Counted from the stretch's first letter, positions 25,262-33,690 are shown. The stretch: 64,000 bases of DNA from Herbidospora solisilvae (GCF_009901565.1 NZ_WXEW01000002.1:372001-436000); one strand, 5' to 3'. The notes: generated by a model from the sequence alone, not told the origin. Numbers and translations: made by a program.

Positions 25262-26088
25262 GCGTGCTCCTTCACGTACGCGACCAGCCGGGGCCGGTCC
25301 CAGGCCCCCGAGCAGACGACGACGCGGTAGCCAAGCCGCATGCTCTCTCCAGGCGGCAGGTTAACAATCTCGTCGAACGCGATCGAGGGGTTGACCGCCG
25401 CGAACGGCGTCGTCCGCACGAACCACGTCACCGGGACCGGGGCCTGGAAGAGCAGCGTCGACGATCGGTCGACGCCGTCGTGGCGGCCGACGTAGGCCAG
25501 CCACCGGGAGGTGCGGCCCATCATGTCAGGGCCCTCTCCGGTCTCGGCGATCACCTCGCCGTGCTCGAAGGAGCGCGGGCCGCGCCAGAAGAGGCCGCAG
25601 TAGCCCGCCATCGGGCGGCCGTTGGTCGTCGGGCTGCCGAACACCAGGCCGGCCCCCCGGACGTTGCGGAGCGTCGTGGCGAACTCCAGCGCCCACGAGT
25701 CGTCCTCGACGTCGGTCACCCGGAACTCGCGCAGCTCGTCGATCCAGTGCTCCCCGTCGCGGGTGTGCCAGCTCAGCCGCTGGACGCCCGGACGGTCGAA
25801 GCCGTCGTGCCGGATCGTGCCGGTGTTGGGCAGGTCGACGTAGCCCGCCGCCTCGCGGACGTAGGTGCCGCCGCCCCAGAAGTTCTGGCCCGACAGGTCG
25901 GAGACCGTCATCGCCAGGCCCTTGTGCCACCGGTGGTCGTGCGGCCGGAAGGCGCTTACCAGATCGCCGTCGAGGGTCCTGATCGGGTGGAAGTAGGGCT
26001 TGGGCGACTCGAAGACGTCGGTGTCGCGGTCGTCGTAGACGTAGCGCAGGATCTCCACGCCGCGTTCGTCGTAGATCAGCTCGTCCAC
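25249..26088 (-). CDS. DUF6807 (so-called PmoA-family) protein
   Basis: A 279-residue all-beta protein of the DUF6807 family (Pfam PF14100, historically mislabelled methane oxygenase PmoA). It has PYFHPIRTLDG, the HDHRWHKGLAMTVSDL block with three His, and GLFWRGPRSFEHG. It shows no membrane helices and is not related to particulate methane monooxygenase; members usually lie beside Gfo/Idh/MocA oxidoreductases in carbohydrate loci, as here. The GTG at 26088 is chosen because it overlaps the MocA stop by 13 nt and keeps the conserved VDELIYDERG start. Substrate unknown. Confidence 0.82.
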   Translation of the reverse strand: MDELIYDERGVEILRYVYDDRDTDVFESPKPYFHPIRTLDGDLVSAFRPHDHRWHKGLAMTVSDLSGQNFWGGGTYVREAAGYVDLPNTGTIRHDGFDRPGVQRLSWHTRDGEHWIDELREFRVTDVEDDSWALEFATTLRNVRGAGLVFGSPTTNGRPMAGYCGLFWRGPRSFEHGEVIAETGEGPDMMGRTSRWLAYVGRHDGVDRSSTLLFQAPVPVTWFVRTTPFAAVNPSIAFDEIVNLPPGESMRLGYRVVVCSGAWDRPRLVAYVKEHACSA

Positions 26089-27110
26089 GCGCCGCCGTCC
26101 AGCCGGTGGTAGAAGGGGTCGTCGGGGGTCAGCTCGGCGCGGGTCACGGGGCGTCTGCGGTGGGCCGAGGCGTAGATGCCGGTGGCCAGTTCCAGGGCCT
26201 GGCGGCCCTGGCGGGCGCTCATCGGCGGGCGCTCGTCCTTCTGGTAGGCGTCGAGCAGTGCCGCGAGCTGGGCCTCGTGGGAGCTGGGGCGGTCGTCGGG
26301 GGGTTGCCACAGGTCGGTCGTGGCGGTCCAGTTCTCGTTGCGGTAGCCGTACAGATGACGGAGTTCCACGGTCGCGTCGGTGAAGTCGAAGCGCAGGTAG
26401 CTCTCCTCGCGGCGGGACAGCAGGCTCGTCACGACGGAGGCCAGCGCGCCGGTGGTGAAACGGACCGTGGCCATGGCGACGTCCTCGTACTCGACGTCGC
26501 GGTCGAGGGTCGCGGTCGTCGCGCTCACCTCGGCCCAGTCGCCCAGGATCGAGAGCATGACGTCGATCTGATGGATCGCGTGGCCGACCGTCGGGCCGCC
26601 GCCCTCGGTCCGGAACCGGCCCCGCCACGGGACCGTGAAGTAGTCGTGGTCGCGGAACCAGGTCGTCACGCACTGGGCGACCAGCGGGCGGCCCAGCAGC
26701 GGCGCGATCTCCTTCAGGTGGACGGCGCCGGAGCCGAAGCGGTGCTGCGAGACCACGGAGGCGTAGCCGGGCCCTTCGGCGGCGGTGATGGCGTCCCACT
26801 CCGCAAGTGAACGACACGCGGGCTTCTCGATCCACACCCAAGCGCCCGATTTGAGACATTCGATCGCCTGGACGGCGTGCACGCCCGGCGGCGTGCACAG
26901 GTGCACCAGGTCCGGGCGCTCGCGCTGGAGCAGCTCCGCCACCGACGAGTAGGCGTGCGGGACGCCGTGCTCGCGGGCGAACCGCCAGGCCCGGCCCAGG
27001 TCCACGTCGGCGACCGCGACCACCTCGGCCCGGTGGGCCTCCGCCCGGAGCGCCGGCATGTGGCAGACGCCGGCGATCCCGCCGGTCCCGACGACGGCGA
27101 CCCGGATCAT
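26076..27110 (-). CDS. Gfo/Idh/MocA-family oxidoreductase (second copy)
   Basis: A 344-residue NAD(P)-dependent sugar-type oxidoreductase. Rossmann start VAVVGTGGIAGVCHMPAL, family block VWIEKPACRSLAEWDAI with the conserved Lys-Pro, and the GPTVGHAIHQIDVMLSILGDW helix with conserved His/Asp are all present. It heads an operon with DUF6807 and the cupin gene, the trio usually seen in dehydrogenation/rearrangement of sugars or sugar acids. A promoter and CCGAAAGTTTC palindrome lie about 150 nt upstream, so it probably answers to the LacI regulator at 32514. Confidence 0.9.
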   Translation of the reverse strand: MIRVAVVGTGGIAGVCHMPALRAEAHRAEVVAVADVDLGRAWRFAREHGVPHAYSSVAELLQRERPDLVHLCTPPGVHAVQAIECLKSGAWVWIEKPACRSLAEWDAITAAEGPGYASVVSQHRFGSGAVHLKEIAPLLGRPLVAQCVTTWFRDHDYFTVPWRGRFRTEGGGPTVGHAIHQIDVMLSILGDWAEVSATTATLDRDVEYEDVAMATVRFTTGALASVVTSLLSRREESYLRFDFTDATVELRHLYGYRNENWTATTDLWQPPDDRPSSHEAQLAALLDAYQKDERPPMSARQGRQALELATGIYASAHRRRPVTRAELTPDDPFYHRLDGGAWTS

Positions 27111-27138
27111 CCGGCCATCCCTTCAGGTTGTGACCCGC

Positions 27139-27201
27139 GCGGGCGCCCACGCTCCCAGGGGCGCCCGCACGGGCGTCTCACCTCACGACGAGCGTCGTGA
27201 G
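27139..27201 (-). promoter_or_regulatory. Two perfect hairpins in the leader of the MocA operon
   Basis: Within the 150 nt leader two perfect inverted repeats occur: a 10-bp stem GCGGGCGCCC/GGGCGCCCGC (27139-27148 with 27159-27168, 10 nt loop) and an 8-bp stem CTCACGAC/GTCGTGAG with a 4 nt loop (27182-27201). They lie between the predicted start site (about 27265) and the MocA ATG (27110). They could shape mRNA stability or act as an attenuator; no known riboswitch is recognised. Confidence 0.4.
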
Positions 27202-27244
27202 CGATCAAGGGCCGGGGTTCCGTCCGGAGGACGTCGTAACATGC

Positions 27245-27294
27245 GGAAACCCGTTTCCCGAAAGTTTCATAAGATTACCGAGACTTTTCGTTGC
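27245..27294 (-). promoter_or_regulatory. Promoter and LacI-type operators of the MocA operon
   Basis: On the minus strand a -10 box TAATCT (27272-27277) sits 17 nt from TTACCC, a weak -35 (27295-27300). Overlapping the start site is CCGAAAGTTTC (27258-27268), which matches sites near the sugar transporter, the lacI gene and GH5. A second perfect inverted repeat GGAAAC-CC-GTTTCC lies just downstream (27245-27258). The placement fits repression by the LacI protein at 32514. Inference from spacing and motif recurrence. Confidence 0.5.
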
Positions 27295-27360
27295 GGGTAA
27301 CGTAAAGGCTGCACACGGGGCGCGTCAACGCCCTGCGGTGGAAACGGTTGCCGGAAGGAG

Positions 27361-29157
27361 TCAGAGAACCCATCCGACGAGCCAGGCCGTGAAGACGAGC
27401 CCGGTCGCCGCGGGAAGGATCAGCACACCCGGCGCCCGCTCGCGGAACGCCGCCACCACCGACAGGGCCGTCGACACGACCGCCAGCGCGCTGGTCCAGA
27501 AGATGATCGGCGGGATGCCGACGGCGAAGGCCACCTCGTCGTCCACCGAGAGCACGCTCCATGCCACGATGGCGCAGAAGACCGTGCCGGTGATCCCGGC
27601 CAGCAGGGTCAGCAGGCCGTCGCGGCGCACCGTGAGCGCGCCCCCGGCGATCTGGAAGAGCGACAGCAGCGCGAACACGCCGAGCGGCGCCAGCACCCAC
27701 GGCGCCCCTGCGGCCGTGTAGGCGGCCCCGGTGAAGTGGACCGAGGCCGGGTCGATCGTCGCCCGGGGAGGCGTGCCGGCGTCGCAGGGGGTGGGGGCGG
27801 CCGGGTCGGCCAGGAACGCGGTGATCGTGCGACGGCCGCACTCGCTGCCCAGGAACACCCCGTGGCCGACGCCCGCGAACTCCTGGAAGCGCGCGCCCGG
27901 CAGGTTCTCGGTGGCCCGGCTCGCCGCCGCCGACGGGGTGGTGGGGTCGTACTGCCCGGCCAGGATCAGGACCGGGGCCTGGGTGATGGCCCCCTCCTCG
28001 CCGGAGGGGGGCAGCCGCCACTCCGCGCACACCGTCGCGTCGTTGTCGGCGGTGAACAGGCGGCGGTCGGCGAAGGTGTTGGCGGGCGCCTCGTCCTGGC
28101 ACTGCACGGCGTAGTAGAGGCCCCACTCGTGGCTGGTCAGCGCGCCGCCGACGCCGTCGACCAGCGGCTGGAGCAGGTCGGTGTGGCCGTCGGCCAGGCC
28201 GTCGACCAAGGCCGGCAGGATCGGCAGCGCCTCGGGGTCGGCGAACGACTCGGCCAGCAGGGTGGCGACGTCGTCGCCGGTCAGCCGGACCATGACGCGA
28301 CGGCGGGTGAGCGGGTCGCGGGTGGCGAGGGTGACCGGGTCGGCGTTGAGGTTCCGGACCGCGAGGTCGAACCGGGCGGTCACGCCGAGGCGGTCGAGGG
28401 TGCTCCGCAGGGCGGCGGGCGCCTCGTCGTACCACTGGCTGCGCTCGGGCAGGTAGGAGTCGAGCACGAGCGACTTGGCGCCGTCGGGGTCCATCGCGGC
28501 GGCCAGCAGCATCGCGCGGGTGGAGTAGCTGACGCCGAACAGGGTCCACTTGTCGTAGCCGAGCGAGCGGCGCAGCTCGACCACGTCGGCGGCGATCTCC
28601 TGGGTGCGGTAGCCGCGCAGGTCGACCGTGAGCCGCGCCTTGCACGTGCGGGCCGCCAGCCCCATCGCCCCGTTGGGCGCGGGCGCGGGGGTGGCGGTGA
28701 CCGGCATGGGGCTGGGGCTCGGGCTGGCCGTGACGGCGGTGGGCGGCGCGAGGTCCTTCAGGATGCCGTCCACGATCTCGGGGCATTCCAGGCGGGGTTC
28801 CGACCACCGCCCGCCGCGCTGTTCGATGACGACGACGTCGCGGTCGGGCGCGATCGAGGTGATCAGCTCGGTCAGCGGGATCGAGGCCGAGCCGGGGCCG
28901 CCGCTCATGAAGACCACCGGCTCACCGGCCGGGCTGGCCGCCTTCCTGATCGCGTAGCCCACCTTGATCGTGTCGCTCTGGTAGGCGTCGCGGCGCTCGG
29001 GCACCAGGAGGTAGCCGCACGTGGTGCCCTCCGGCACGGCGACCGGGCAGGGCCGCTCCTCCATGTCCGCGCGCGCCCGTGCGGACGCGGGAGCTGAAAG
29101 TCCCATGAGCGTGACGGAAGCCGCGATCAGGCTCACCGCCGTCTTCCATCCGGGCAC
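27361..29157 (-). CDS. Secreted S33-type alpha/beta hydrolase with C-terminal membrane domain
   Basis: A 598-residue protein. A signal peptide (cut near PASA at about 26) precedes an S33/TAP-like hydrolase: HGG-equivalent FMSGGPGSAS, nucleophile in FGVSYSTRA, Asp in AGQYDPTTP and His in GVGHGVFLG. A Pro/Thr/Ser-rich insert (TASPSPSPMPVTATPAPAP) interrupts the cap domain. After about residue 455 four hydrophobic helices follow, ending in AWLVGWVL, so the catalytic domain is tethered outside the membrane. Proteins with this tail are uncommon compared with free tripeptidyl aminopeptidases. It may release peptides or hydrolyse esters. GTG start 29157 has GAGG 8 nt upstream. Confidence 0.87.
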   Translation of the reverse strand: MPGWKTAVSLIAASVTLMGLSAPASARARADMEERPCPVAVPEGTTCGYLLVPERRDAYQSDTIKVGYAIRKAASPAGEPVVFMSGGPGSASIPLTELITSIAPDRDVVVIEQRGGRWSEPRLECPEIVDGILKDLAPPTAVTASPSPSPMPVTATPAPAPNGAMGLAARTCKARLTVDLRGYRTQEIAADVVELRRSLGYDKWTLFGVSYSTRAMLLAAAMDPDGAKSLVLDSYLPERSQWYDEAPAALRSTLDRLGVTARFDLAVRNLNADPVTLATRDPLTRRRVMVRLTGDDVATLLAESFADPEALPILPALVDGLADGHTDLLQPLVDGVGGALTSHEWGLYYAVQCQDEAPANTFADRRLFTADNDATVCAEWRLPPSGEEGAITQAPVLILAGQYDPTTPSAAASRATENLPGARFQEFAGVGHGVFLGSECGRRTITAFLADPAAPTPCDAGTPPRATIDPASVHFTGAAYTAAGAPWVLAPLGVFALLSLFQIAGGALTVRRDGLLTLLAGITGTVFCAIVAWSVLSVDDEVAFAVGIPPIIFWTSALAVVSTALSVVAAFRERAPGVLILPAATGLVFTAWLVGWVL

Positions 29158-29278
29158 CCGTCAACCTCACTGCCAAATCCGCACTTGATGGGGGATCGCA
29201 CGCGATTTCACGTGATCTCCGCCCGGACCACGGCAGAACCCTAGCGGCAAGGGCCGAGTAACAGCTCCACAACGGCCG

Positions 29279-29352
29279 TTGATCCCGTGGAAAACGCGAT
29301 GTAACCTCCGTGCCATCAAGGGAAACTATCGGAATTTCATCGAAAGTTTCTT
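29279..29352 (+). promoter_or_regulatory. Promoter and LacI-type operator of the sugar ABC transporter
   Basis: TTGATC (29279-29284) and TAACCT (29302-29307) are spaced 17 nt, giving a start near 29314. The palindrome TCGAAAGTTTC (29340-29350) lies about 26 nt downstream, preceded by a half-like GGAATTTC (29331-29338). This matches the CCGAAA-S-TTTC sites at 27258 and 33678, so control by the LacI protein encoded at the end of this transporter operon is likely. Experimental proof is absent. Confidence 0.55.
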
Positions 29353-29386
29353 GGAGTCCATTCCCGGGACGGAAGGAACCACCGAT

Positions 29387-30676
29387 ATGTCGCTGACACG
29401 ACGCGCAGTGGTGACGGCGGCTGCCGCCGCGCTGCTGCTGGCGGGCTGCTCATCCCCGAGCGAGGAAGCGCCCGCAGCCGGGGGACAGGCGGCGCAGGAG
29501 AAGGTCGTCATCGACTGGTGGCACATCCAGAACATCGAGCCCATGTTGCCGGTGTGGGACGCGATGGCCAAGGAGTACATGGCCGCCCACCCGAACGTGA
29601 CGATCAACATCAACCCGCTGGAGAACGAGGCCTTCAAGGCCAAGATGACCACGGTTGCGCAGTCGGGCGAAGGCCCCGACATCTACCAGACGTGGGGCGG
29701 CGGCGTGCTCCAGCAGCAGGCCGACGGCGGCATCGCCAAGGACATCACCGCCGACATCGCCGACTGGTCGGGCACCTTCAACCCGGCCGCCCTGGCGGCC
29801 TACCAGTTAGGCGGCAAGACCTACGGTGTCCCGTACGACATCGGCATGGTCGGCTTCTGGTACAACAAGGACCTCTTCAAGAAGGCCGGCATCGAGCAGC
29901 CGCCCGCGACCTGGACCGAGTTCCTCGACGCGGTCAAGAAGCTGAAGGACGCCGGCATCACCCCGATCGCCCTGGCCGGCAAGGCCAAGTGGCCGGGCCA
30001 CTACTACTGGACCTACCTCGCGATGCGGATCGCCGGTCTGCCCGCGCTCCAGGAGGCGGCGACGGCGAAGTCGTTCGAGAACCCCGACTTCATCGCCGCC
30101 GGTCAGAAGCTCAAGGAACTGGCCGACCTCAAGCCGTTCCAGAACGGCTTCCTGGGCGCCCCCTACGACACCCCCGACGGCCAGGCCGCCGCGATGGGCA
30201 GCGGCAAGGCCGCCATGGAGCTGATGGGCCAGTGGGCGCCGACCGTCCAGAAGGACACCGCCGGTGACCTCGGCGAGGCGCTCGGCTTCTTCCCCTTCCC
30301 CGCGGTCGAGGGCGGCAAGGGCGCGGCCACCGAGGCGCTCGGCGGCGGCGGCGGCTTCGCCGTCGGCGTGGACGCCCCGAAGGAGGCCACCGACTTCCTG
30401 AAGTTCATCCTGTCGGCCGAGAACGCCCGCAAGGAGATCGCCACCGGCGCCCTCCTGCCCGTCGTCAAGGGCACCGAGGACGCCGTCACCGACCCGCGCG
30501 GCAAGATGGTCGTCGACGTCCTGGCCAAGGCGACCGGCTTCCAGCTCTACCTCGACCAGGCCTACCCGCCGGCCGTCGGCGCGCAGGTCAACGACAGCGT
30601 GGCCGAGCTGATCGCCGGGACCAAGTCGCCGGAAGAAGTGGTCAAGGCCATCACCGAGACCGCGCAGGCGGAGTAG
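29387..30676 (+). CDS. Sugar ABC transporter substrate-binding lipoprotein
   Basis: A 429-residue lipoprotein of extracellular solute-binding protein family 1. The signal peptide has an n-region MSLTRRAV and lipobox LLAGC, giving a lipidated Cys, followed by a Ser/Glu/Pro-rich linker. The mature protein has VIDWWHIQNIEP, GEGPDIYQTWGGG and PYDIGMVGFWYNKDLFKKAGI, typical of CUT1 oligosaccharide binders. ATG 29387 is taken because GGAAGGA precedes it at good spacing; a longer in-frame extension would bury the signal peptide. It feeds the two permeases downstream. No ATPase gene is present, so it probably uses a shared MsiK-type ATPase encoded elsewhere. Confidence 0.93.
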   Translation: MSLTRRAVVTAAAAALLLAGCSSPSEEAPAAGGQAAQEKVVIDWWHIQNIEPMLPVWDAMAKEYMAAHPNVTININPLENEAFKAKMTTVAQSGEGPDIYQTWGGGVLQQQADGGIAKDITADIADWSGTFNPAALAAYQLGGKTYGVPYDIGMVGFWYNKDLFKKAGIEQPPATWTEFLDAVKKLKDAGITPIALAGKAKWPGHYYWTYLAMRIAGLPALQEAATAKSFENPDFIAAGQKLKELADLKPFQNGFLGAPYDTPDGQAAAMGSGKAAMELMGQWAPTVQKDTAGDLGEALGFFPFPAVEGGKGAATEALGGGGGFAVGVDAPKEATDFLKFILSAENARKEIATGALLPVVKGTEDAVTDPRGKMVVDVLAKATGFQLYLDQAYPPAVGAQVNDSVAELIAGTKSPEEVVKAITETAQAE

Positions 30677-30683
30677 TCGCGGC

Positions 30684-31685
30684 GTGAAGACGACAAAAGG
30701 ACCGGAGAGCGCCGTCGCGGCCTCTCCGGTCCCGCGACGACTGGTCCCCCCGCCGCAGCCCCGGGCGAGCAAGAACCGGGGCAAGGCGCGGAAGCGGATC
30801 ACCATCATCCTGTTCCTGCTCCCCGGCGTCATCCTGTTCTCGCTGCTGGTGCTGGCGCCGATCCTGCTGGCGATGTACTCCAGCGTCTTCAAGTGGAACG
30901 GCTTCGGCCTGCTGCCGACGAACTTCGTGGGGCTGGACAACTTCACCCGGCTGCTGGACAACGAGATCTTCCTCGGCGACCTGCGGCGCGGCGCGCTCCT
31001 GATCGTGTTGTCGCTGGTGGTGCAGCTGCCGCTGGCGCTGGCCATCGCGCTGCTGCTGAACCAGAAGATGCGCCTGCGGGCCCTCTACCGGCTGCTGTTC
31101 TTCGCGCCGTACGTGCTCAGCGAGGTCATCGCGGCCGTGCTGTTCAGCATGCTGCTGTCGCCGGAGCGCGGGCTGGCCAACGAGGTCCTCGGCTTCCTCG
31201 GACTCGGAACCTCCAGCTTCCTGTCCGAGCCCGAGACGGTCATGTTCTCGTTGTTCATCGTCATCACGTGGAAGTACTTCGGGTTCTACGTGATCCTCTA
31301 CCTGGCCGGGCGGCAGAGCATCCCCAAGGAGCTCACCGAGGCGGCCCAGATCGACGGCTGCGGCCCCTGGCACGTGTTCCGCTACGTGACGCTGCCGCTG
31401 CTCGGCCCGACGATCCGGATCACGATCTTCCTGTCGGTGATCGGCACCATCCAGCTCTTCGACCTGGTGTACGTGCTGACAGGGGGCGGCCCCGTGCACG
31501 CGTCGGAGACGCTCGGCGTGACGATGTACGACATCGGCTTCAACCGCTTCCAGGTCGGTTACGCCAGCGCGATCAGCGTGGTGATGTTCCTGCTCAGCCT
31601 GGTCTTCGCCATCGGCTACCAGCGGTTCGTGCTCAAGCGCGACCTCGACGGGGCCACCACGACCATGGGAGGTGGCCGCAGATGA
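30684..31685 (+). CDS. Sugar ABC transporter permease (MalF/UgpA type)
   Basis: A 333-residue CUT1 permease with a long Pro/Arg-rich cytoplasmic N terminus and six helices (first at about 40-62). The coupling EAA loop reads ELTEAAQIDGCGPWHVFRYVTLPLLGP. The YDIGFNRFQVGYASAISV helix is characteristic of the oligosaccharide-import group. It starts with GTG 7 nt after the binding-protein stop and ends in a 4 nt overlap with the second permease. Together with 29387 and 31682 it imports xylo- or gluco-oligosaccharides, judging by the neighbouring glycosidases. Confidence 0.93.
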   Translation: MKTTKGPESAVAASPVPRRLVPPPQPRASKNRGKARKRITIILFLLPGVILFSLLVLAPILLAMYSSVFKWNGFGLLPTNFVGLDNFTRLLDNEIFLGDLRRGALLIVLSLVVQLPLALAIALLLNQKMRLRALYRLLFFAPYVLSEVIAAVLFSMLLSPERGLANEVLGFLGLGTSSFLSEPETVMFSLFIVITWKYFGFYVILYLAGRQSIPKELTEAAQIDGCGPWHVFRYVTLPLLGPTIRITIFLSVIGTIQLFDLVYVLTGGGPVHASETLGVTMYDIGFNRFQVGYASAISVVMFLLSLVFAIGYQRFVLKRDLDGATTTMGGGRR

Positions 31686-32539
31686 GCGTCCACGCGCGGG
31701 AACGCCGGACCACGCCGGCCAGGATCGCCCGGCCGATCGCCCTGCACACGATCGTCATCGTCATCGGCGTGTTCGTGCTGGTGCCGATCGTGTACGGCAT
31801 CCTGGGCGGCTTCAAGGACAACCCGCAGCTCGCCAACAACCCGATCGGCCTGCCGGCACCGTGGGTACCTGAGAACTACACGAACGTGCTGGCGTCGTCG
31901 GACTTCTGGCGGCAGGTCTTCAACAGCTCCCTGATCGCGCTCAGCACGGCGCTGGTCACGGTGGCCGTCTCGGCCCTGGCGGCGTTCGTGTTCGCCCGGT
32001 TCGCCTTCCGGGGCCGGGAGTTCCTGTTCACCATCTTCGCGGCCGGGCTGATGTTCCCGTTCGCGGTGGCGATCCTGCCGCTGTTCATCATCCTTCGGTT
32101 CTTCGGCCTGCTGAACAACCCGCTCGGGGTGATCCTGCCCCAGGCCGCCTTCGGCCTGGCGCTGACGATCATCATCCTGCGGTCGTTCTTCCGGTCGATC
32201 CCGCACGAGGTGGAGGAGGCCGCCATCCTCGACGGCTGCTCGCCGTTCGGGTTCTTCTGGCGGATCCTGCTGCCGATGGCCCGCCCCGCGCTGGCCACGG
32301 TGTCGGTGCTGGCCGTCGTCAACAGCTGGAACAACTTCTTCCTGCCGCTGGTGGTCTTCAACGACAAGGTGTGGTGGACGCTCCCCGTGGGCGTGCAGCA
32401 GTTCAGCGGCCAGTATTCGGCCGACACCGCCAAGATCCTCGCGTACGTGGTCCTGGCGATGATCCCGGCGCTGGCCTTCTACGCGGTCGCCGAGCGGCAG
32501 CTCATCGGCGGCCTCACTGCGGGGGCGACGAAAGGGTGA
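31682..32539 (+). CDS. Sugar ABC transporter permease (MalG type)
   Basis: A 285-residue CUT1 permease with six helices. The EAA loop is SIPHEVEEAAILDGCSPFGFFWRILLPMARP, and the TM after it holds NSWNNFFLPLVV, a hallmark of MalG-type subunits. ATG 31682 overlaps the preceding stop (ATGA). The 3' end overlaps the end of the convergent lacI gene by 26 nt, so there is no terminator between the operons. Pairs with 30684 as the heterodimeric channel. Confidence 0.93.
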   Translation: MSVHARERRTTPARIARPIALHTIVIVIGVFVLVPIVYGILGGFKDNPQLANNPIGLPAPWVPENYTNVLASSDFWRQVFNSSLIALSTALVTVAVSALAAFVFARFAFRGREFLFTIFAAGLMFPFAVAILPLFIILRFFGLLNNPLGVILPQAAFGLALTIIILRSFFRSIPHEVEEAAILDGCSPFGFFWRILLPMARPALATVSVLAVVNSWNNFFLPLVVFNDKVWWTLPVGVQQFSGQYSADTAKILAYVVLAMIPALAFYAVAERQLIGGLTAGATKG

Positions 32540-33542
32540 TCGGCGTCGTGCTCTCGCGGACCACCAGATCGGTGGCCAGCTCGACCCGGCGGGCCTCGGG
32601 GTGTTCCCCGCGGCCCATCGCCAGCACCATCCGGGTGGCCAGCGCGGCCATGTCCTGGAGCGGCTGGCGGACCGTGGTGAGCGGCGGCCACGCCGACTGG
32701 GCCAGCGGCAGGTCGTCGAAGCCGACCACGCTGAGGTCCTCGGGCACGCGCAGCCCGCGCTGCCGGGCCGCCTCGAACACCCCGAAGGCCTGCATGTCGC
32801 TGCCGGCGAAGATGGCCGTCGGACGGTCGGGCAGCGACAGCAGGGCATGACCGTGGTCGTGCCCGGCGTCGGCCAGGAAGCTGCCGTAGCGGATCAGGCC
32901 CGGCTCGACGGGCACCCCGGCGGTCTCCAGGGCGGCGCGGTAGCCGTCTATGCGGGCCCGGCTGCACAACATGTCGGCCGGGCCGCCGATCATCCCGATC
33001 CGGCGGTGGCCGAGCTCCAGCAGGTGCCGGGTGGCGGCCAGGCCGCCGTGCCAGTTGGTGGCGCCGACGGAGGCGACGCCACCGGCCGGCTCCCCTTCGG
33101 GGTCGACCACCACGAAGGGCATCGACCGGGCCGCGAGCTGGTTCTGGAGACCGGCCGACAGGCGCGAGGCGACGACGACGACGCCGTCGGTGCGACGGGC
33201 GGCGATGCGCTCCAGCCAGTCGCGGCCGGGGCCCGCGTGGGTGTGCAGGACCGAGATGACCACGCTGGCCTCGGCCTCGCGGGCGGCCGTCTCGGCGCCC
33301 CGCACGATCTCCATCGCCCAGGGGCTCTCGATCTCGGCGAACACGAGGTCGATCAGCCCCACGGGGCCGTCGCCGGGGCTGACGCGGCGCTGGTAGCCGT
33401 GTTTGTGCAGCAGCCGTTCCACCCGCTGCCGGGTCTCCGGCGCGACTTCGGGGCGACCGTTGATGACCTTGGACACCGTGGGGACCGACACACCCGCCTC
33501 TTGGGCGATTACGGCGATCGTCACCCGCCTTTTCGCTGGCAT
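32514..33542 (-). CDS. LacI-family transcriptional regulator of the glycan locus
   Basis: A 342-residue LacI/GalR regulator. The N-terminal HTH reads VTIAVIAQEAGVSVPTVSKVINGRPEVAPETR, followed by the hinge and a periplasmic-binding-type sensor domain with IGMIGGP, AIFAGSDMQAFGV and the SVVGFDDLPLA block. It presumably senses a sugar and represses the transporter (29387), GH5-GH10 (33700) and MocA (27110) operons. The palindrome CCGAAA-GG-TTTCGG lies just upstream of its own ATG, between likely -35 and -10 positions; the -10 (TACACT) is only 7 nt from the ATG, so its message may be leaderless and autoregulated. Confidence 0.92.
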   Translation of the reverse strand: MPAKRRVTIAVIAQEAGVSVPTVSKVINGRPEVAPETRQRVERLLHKHGYQRRVSPGDGPVGLIDLVFAEIESPWAMEIVRGAETAAREAEASVVISVLHTHAGPGRDWLERIAARRTDGVVVVASRLSAGLQNQLAARSMPFVVVDPEGEPAGGVASVGATNWHGGLAATRHLLELGHRRIGMIGGPADMLCSRARIDGYRAALETAGVPVEPGLIRYGSFLADAGHDHGHALLSLPDRPTAIFAGSDMQAFGVFEAARQRGLRVPEDLSVVGFDDLPLAQSAWPPLTTVRQPLQDMAALATRMVLAMGRGEHPEARRVELATDLVVRESTTPITLSSPPQ

Positions 33543-33549
33543 GGCCGGA

Positions 33550-33570
33550 AGTGTATCCGAAAGGTTTCGG
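33550..33570 (-). promoter_or_regulatory. lacI promoter -10 and autoregulatory palindrome
   Basis: CCGAAA-GG-TTTCGG (33557-33570) has perfect 6-bp arms with a 2 nt spacer. It directly abuts a minus-strand -10 box TACACT (33550-33555), whose start site would fall almost on the lacI ATG. The arms match the other sites, which have a 1 nt spacer. Autoregulation is inferred. Confidence 0.5.
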
Positions 33571-33620
33571 GTACGCGTACCTGGGGCGTCATTCCCGGTG
33601 GTAGCGCTCCCAGCTCTTTG

Positions 33621-33690
33621 TTGACGGTGCGCGAGCTGGATATCTATGCTGCGGCTTGCGAAATATTCGGTAACAGTCCGAAACTTTCAA
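33621..33690 (+). promoter_or_regulatory. Promoter and LacI-type operators of the GH5-GH10 operon
   Basis: TTGACG (33621-33626) and TATGCT (33645-33650) are 18 nt apart, giving a start near 33657. CGAAATATTCG (33659-33669) and CCGAAACTTTC (33678-33688) follow; the latter ends just before the GH5 ribosome site, where bound repressor would block elongation. The motif resembles the GAAANTTTC element I recall upstream of actinomycete xylanase genes. Confidence 0.6.

Noticed and set aside
25249-26088. The DUF6807 gene as part of a methane-monooxygenase system because of its old PmoA label
   Set aside because: The family name is a historical misassignment; the protein is soluble, beta-rich and lies in a sugar operon. 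It should not be combined with the AmoC-like finding.
32514-32539. Frame conflict between permease and lacI ends
   Set aside because: The 26 nt overlap is a normal convergent 3' overlap; both C termini are of usual length.
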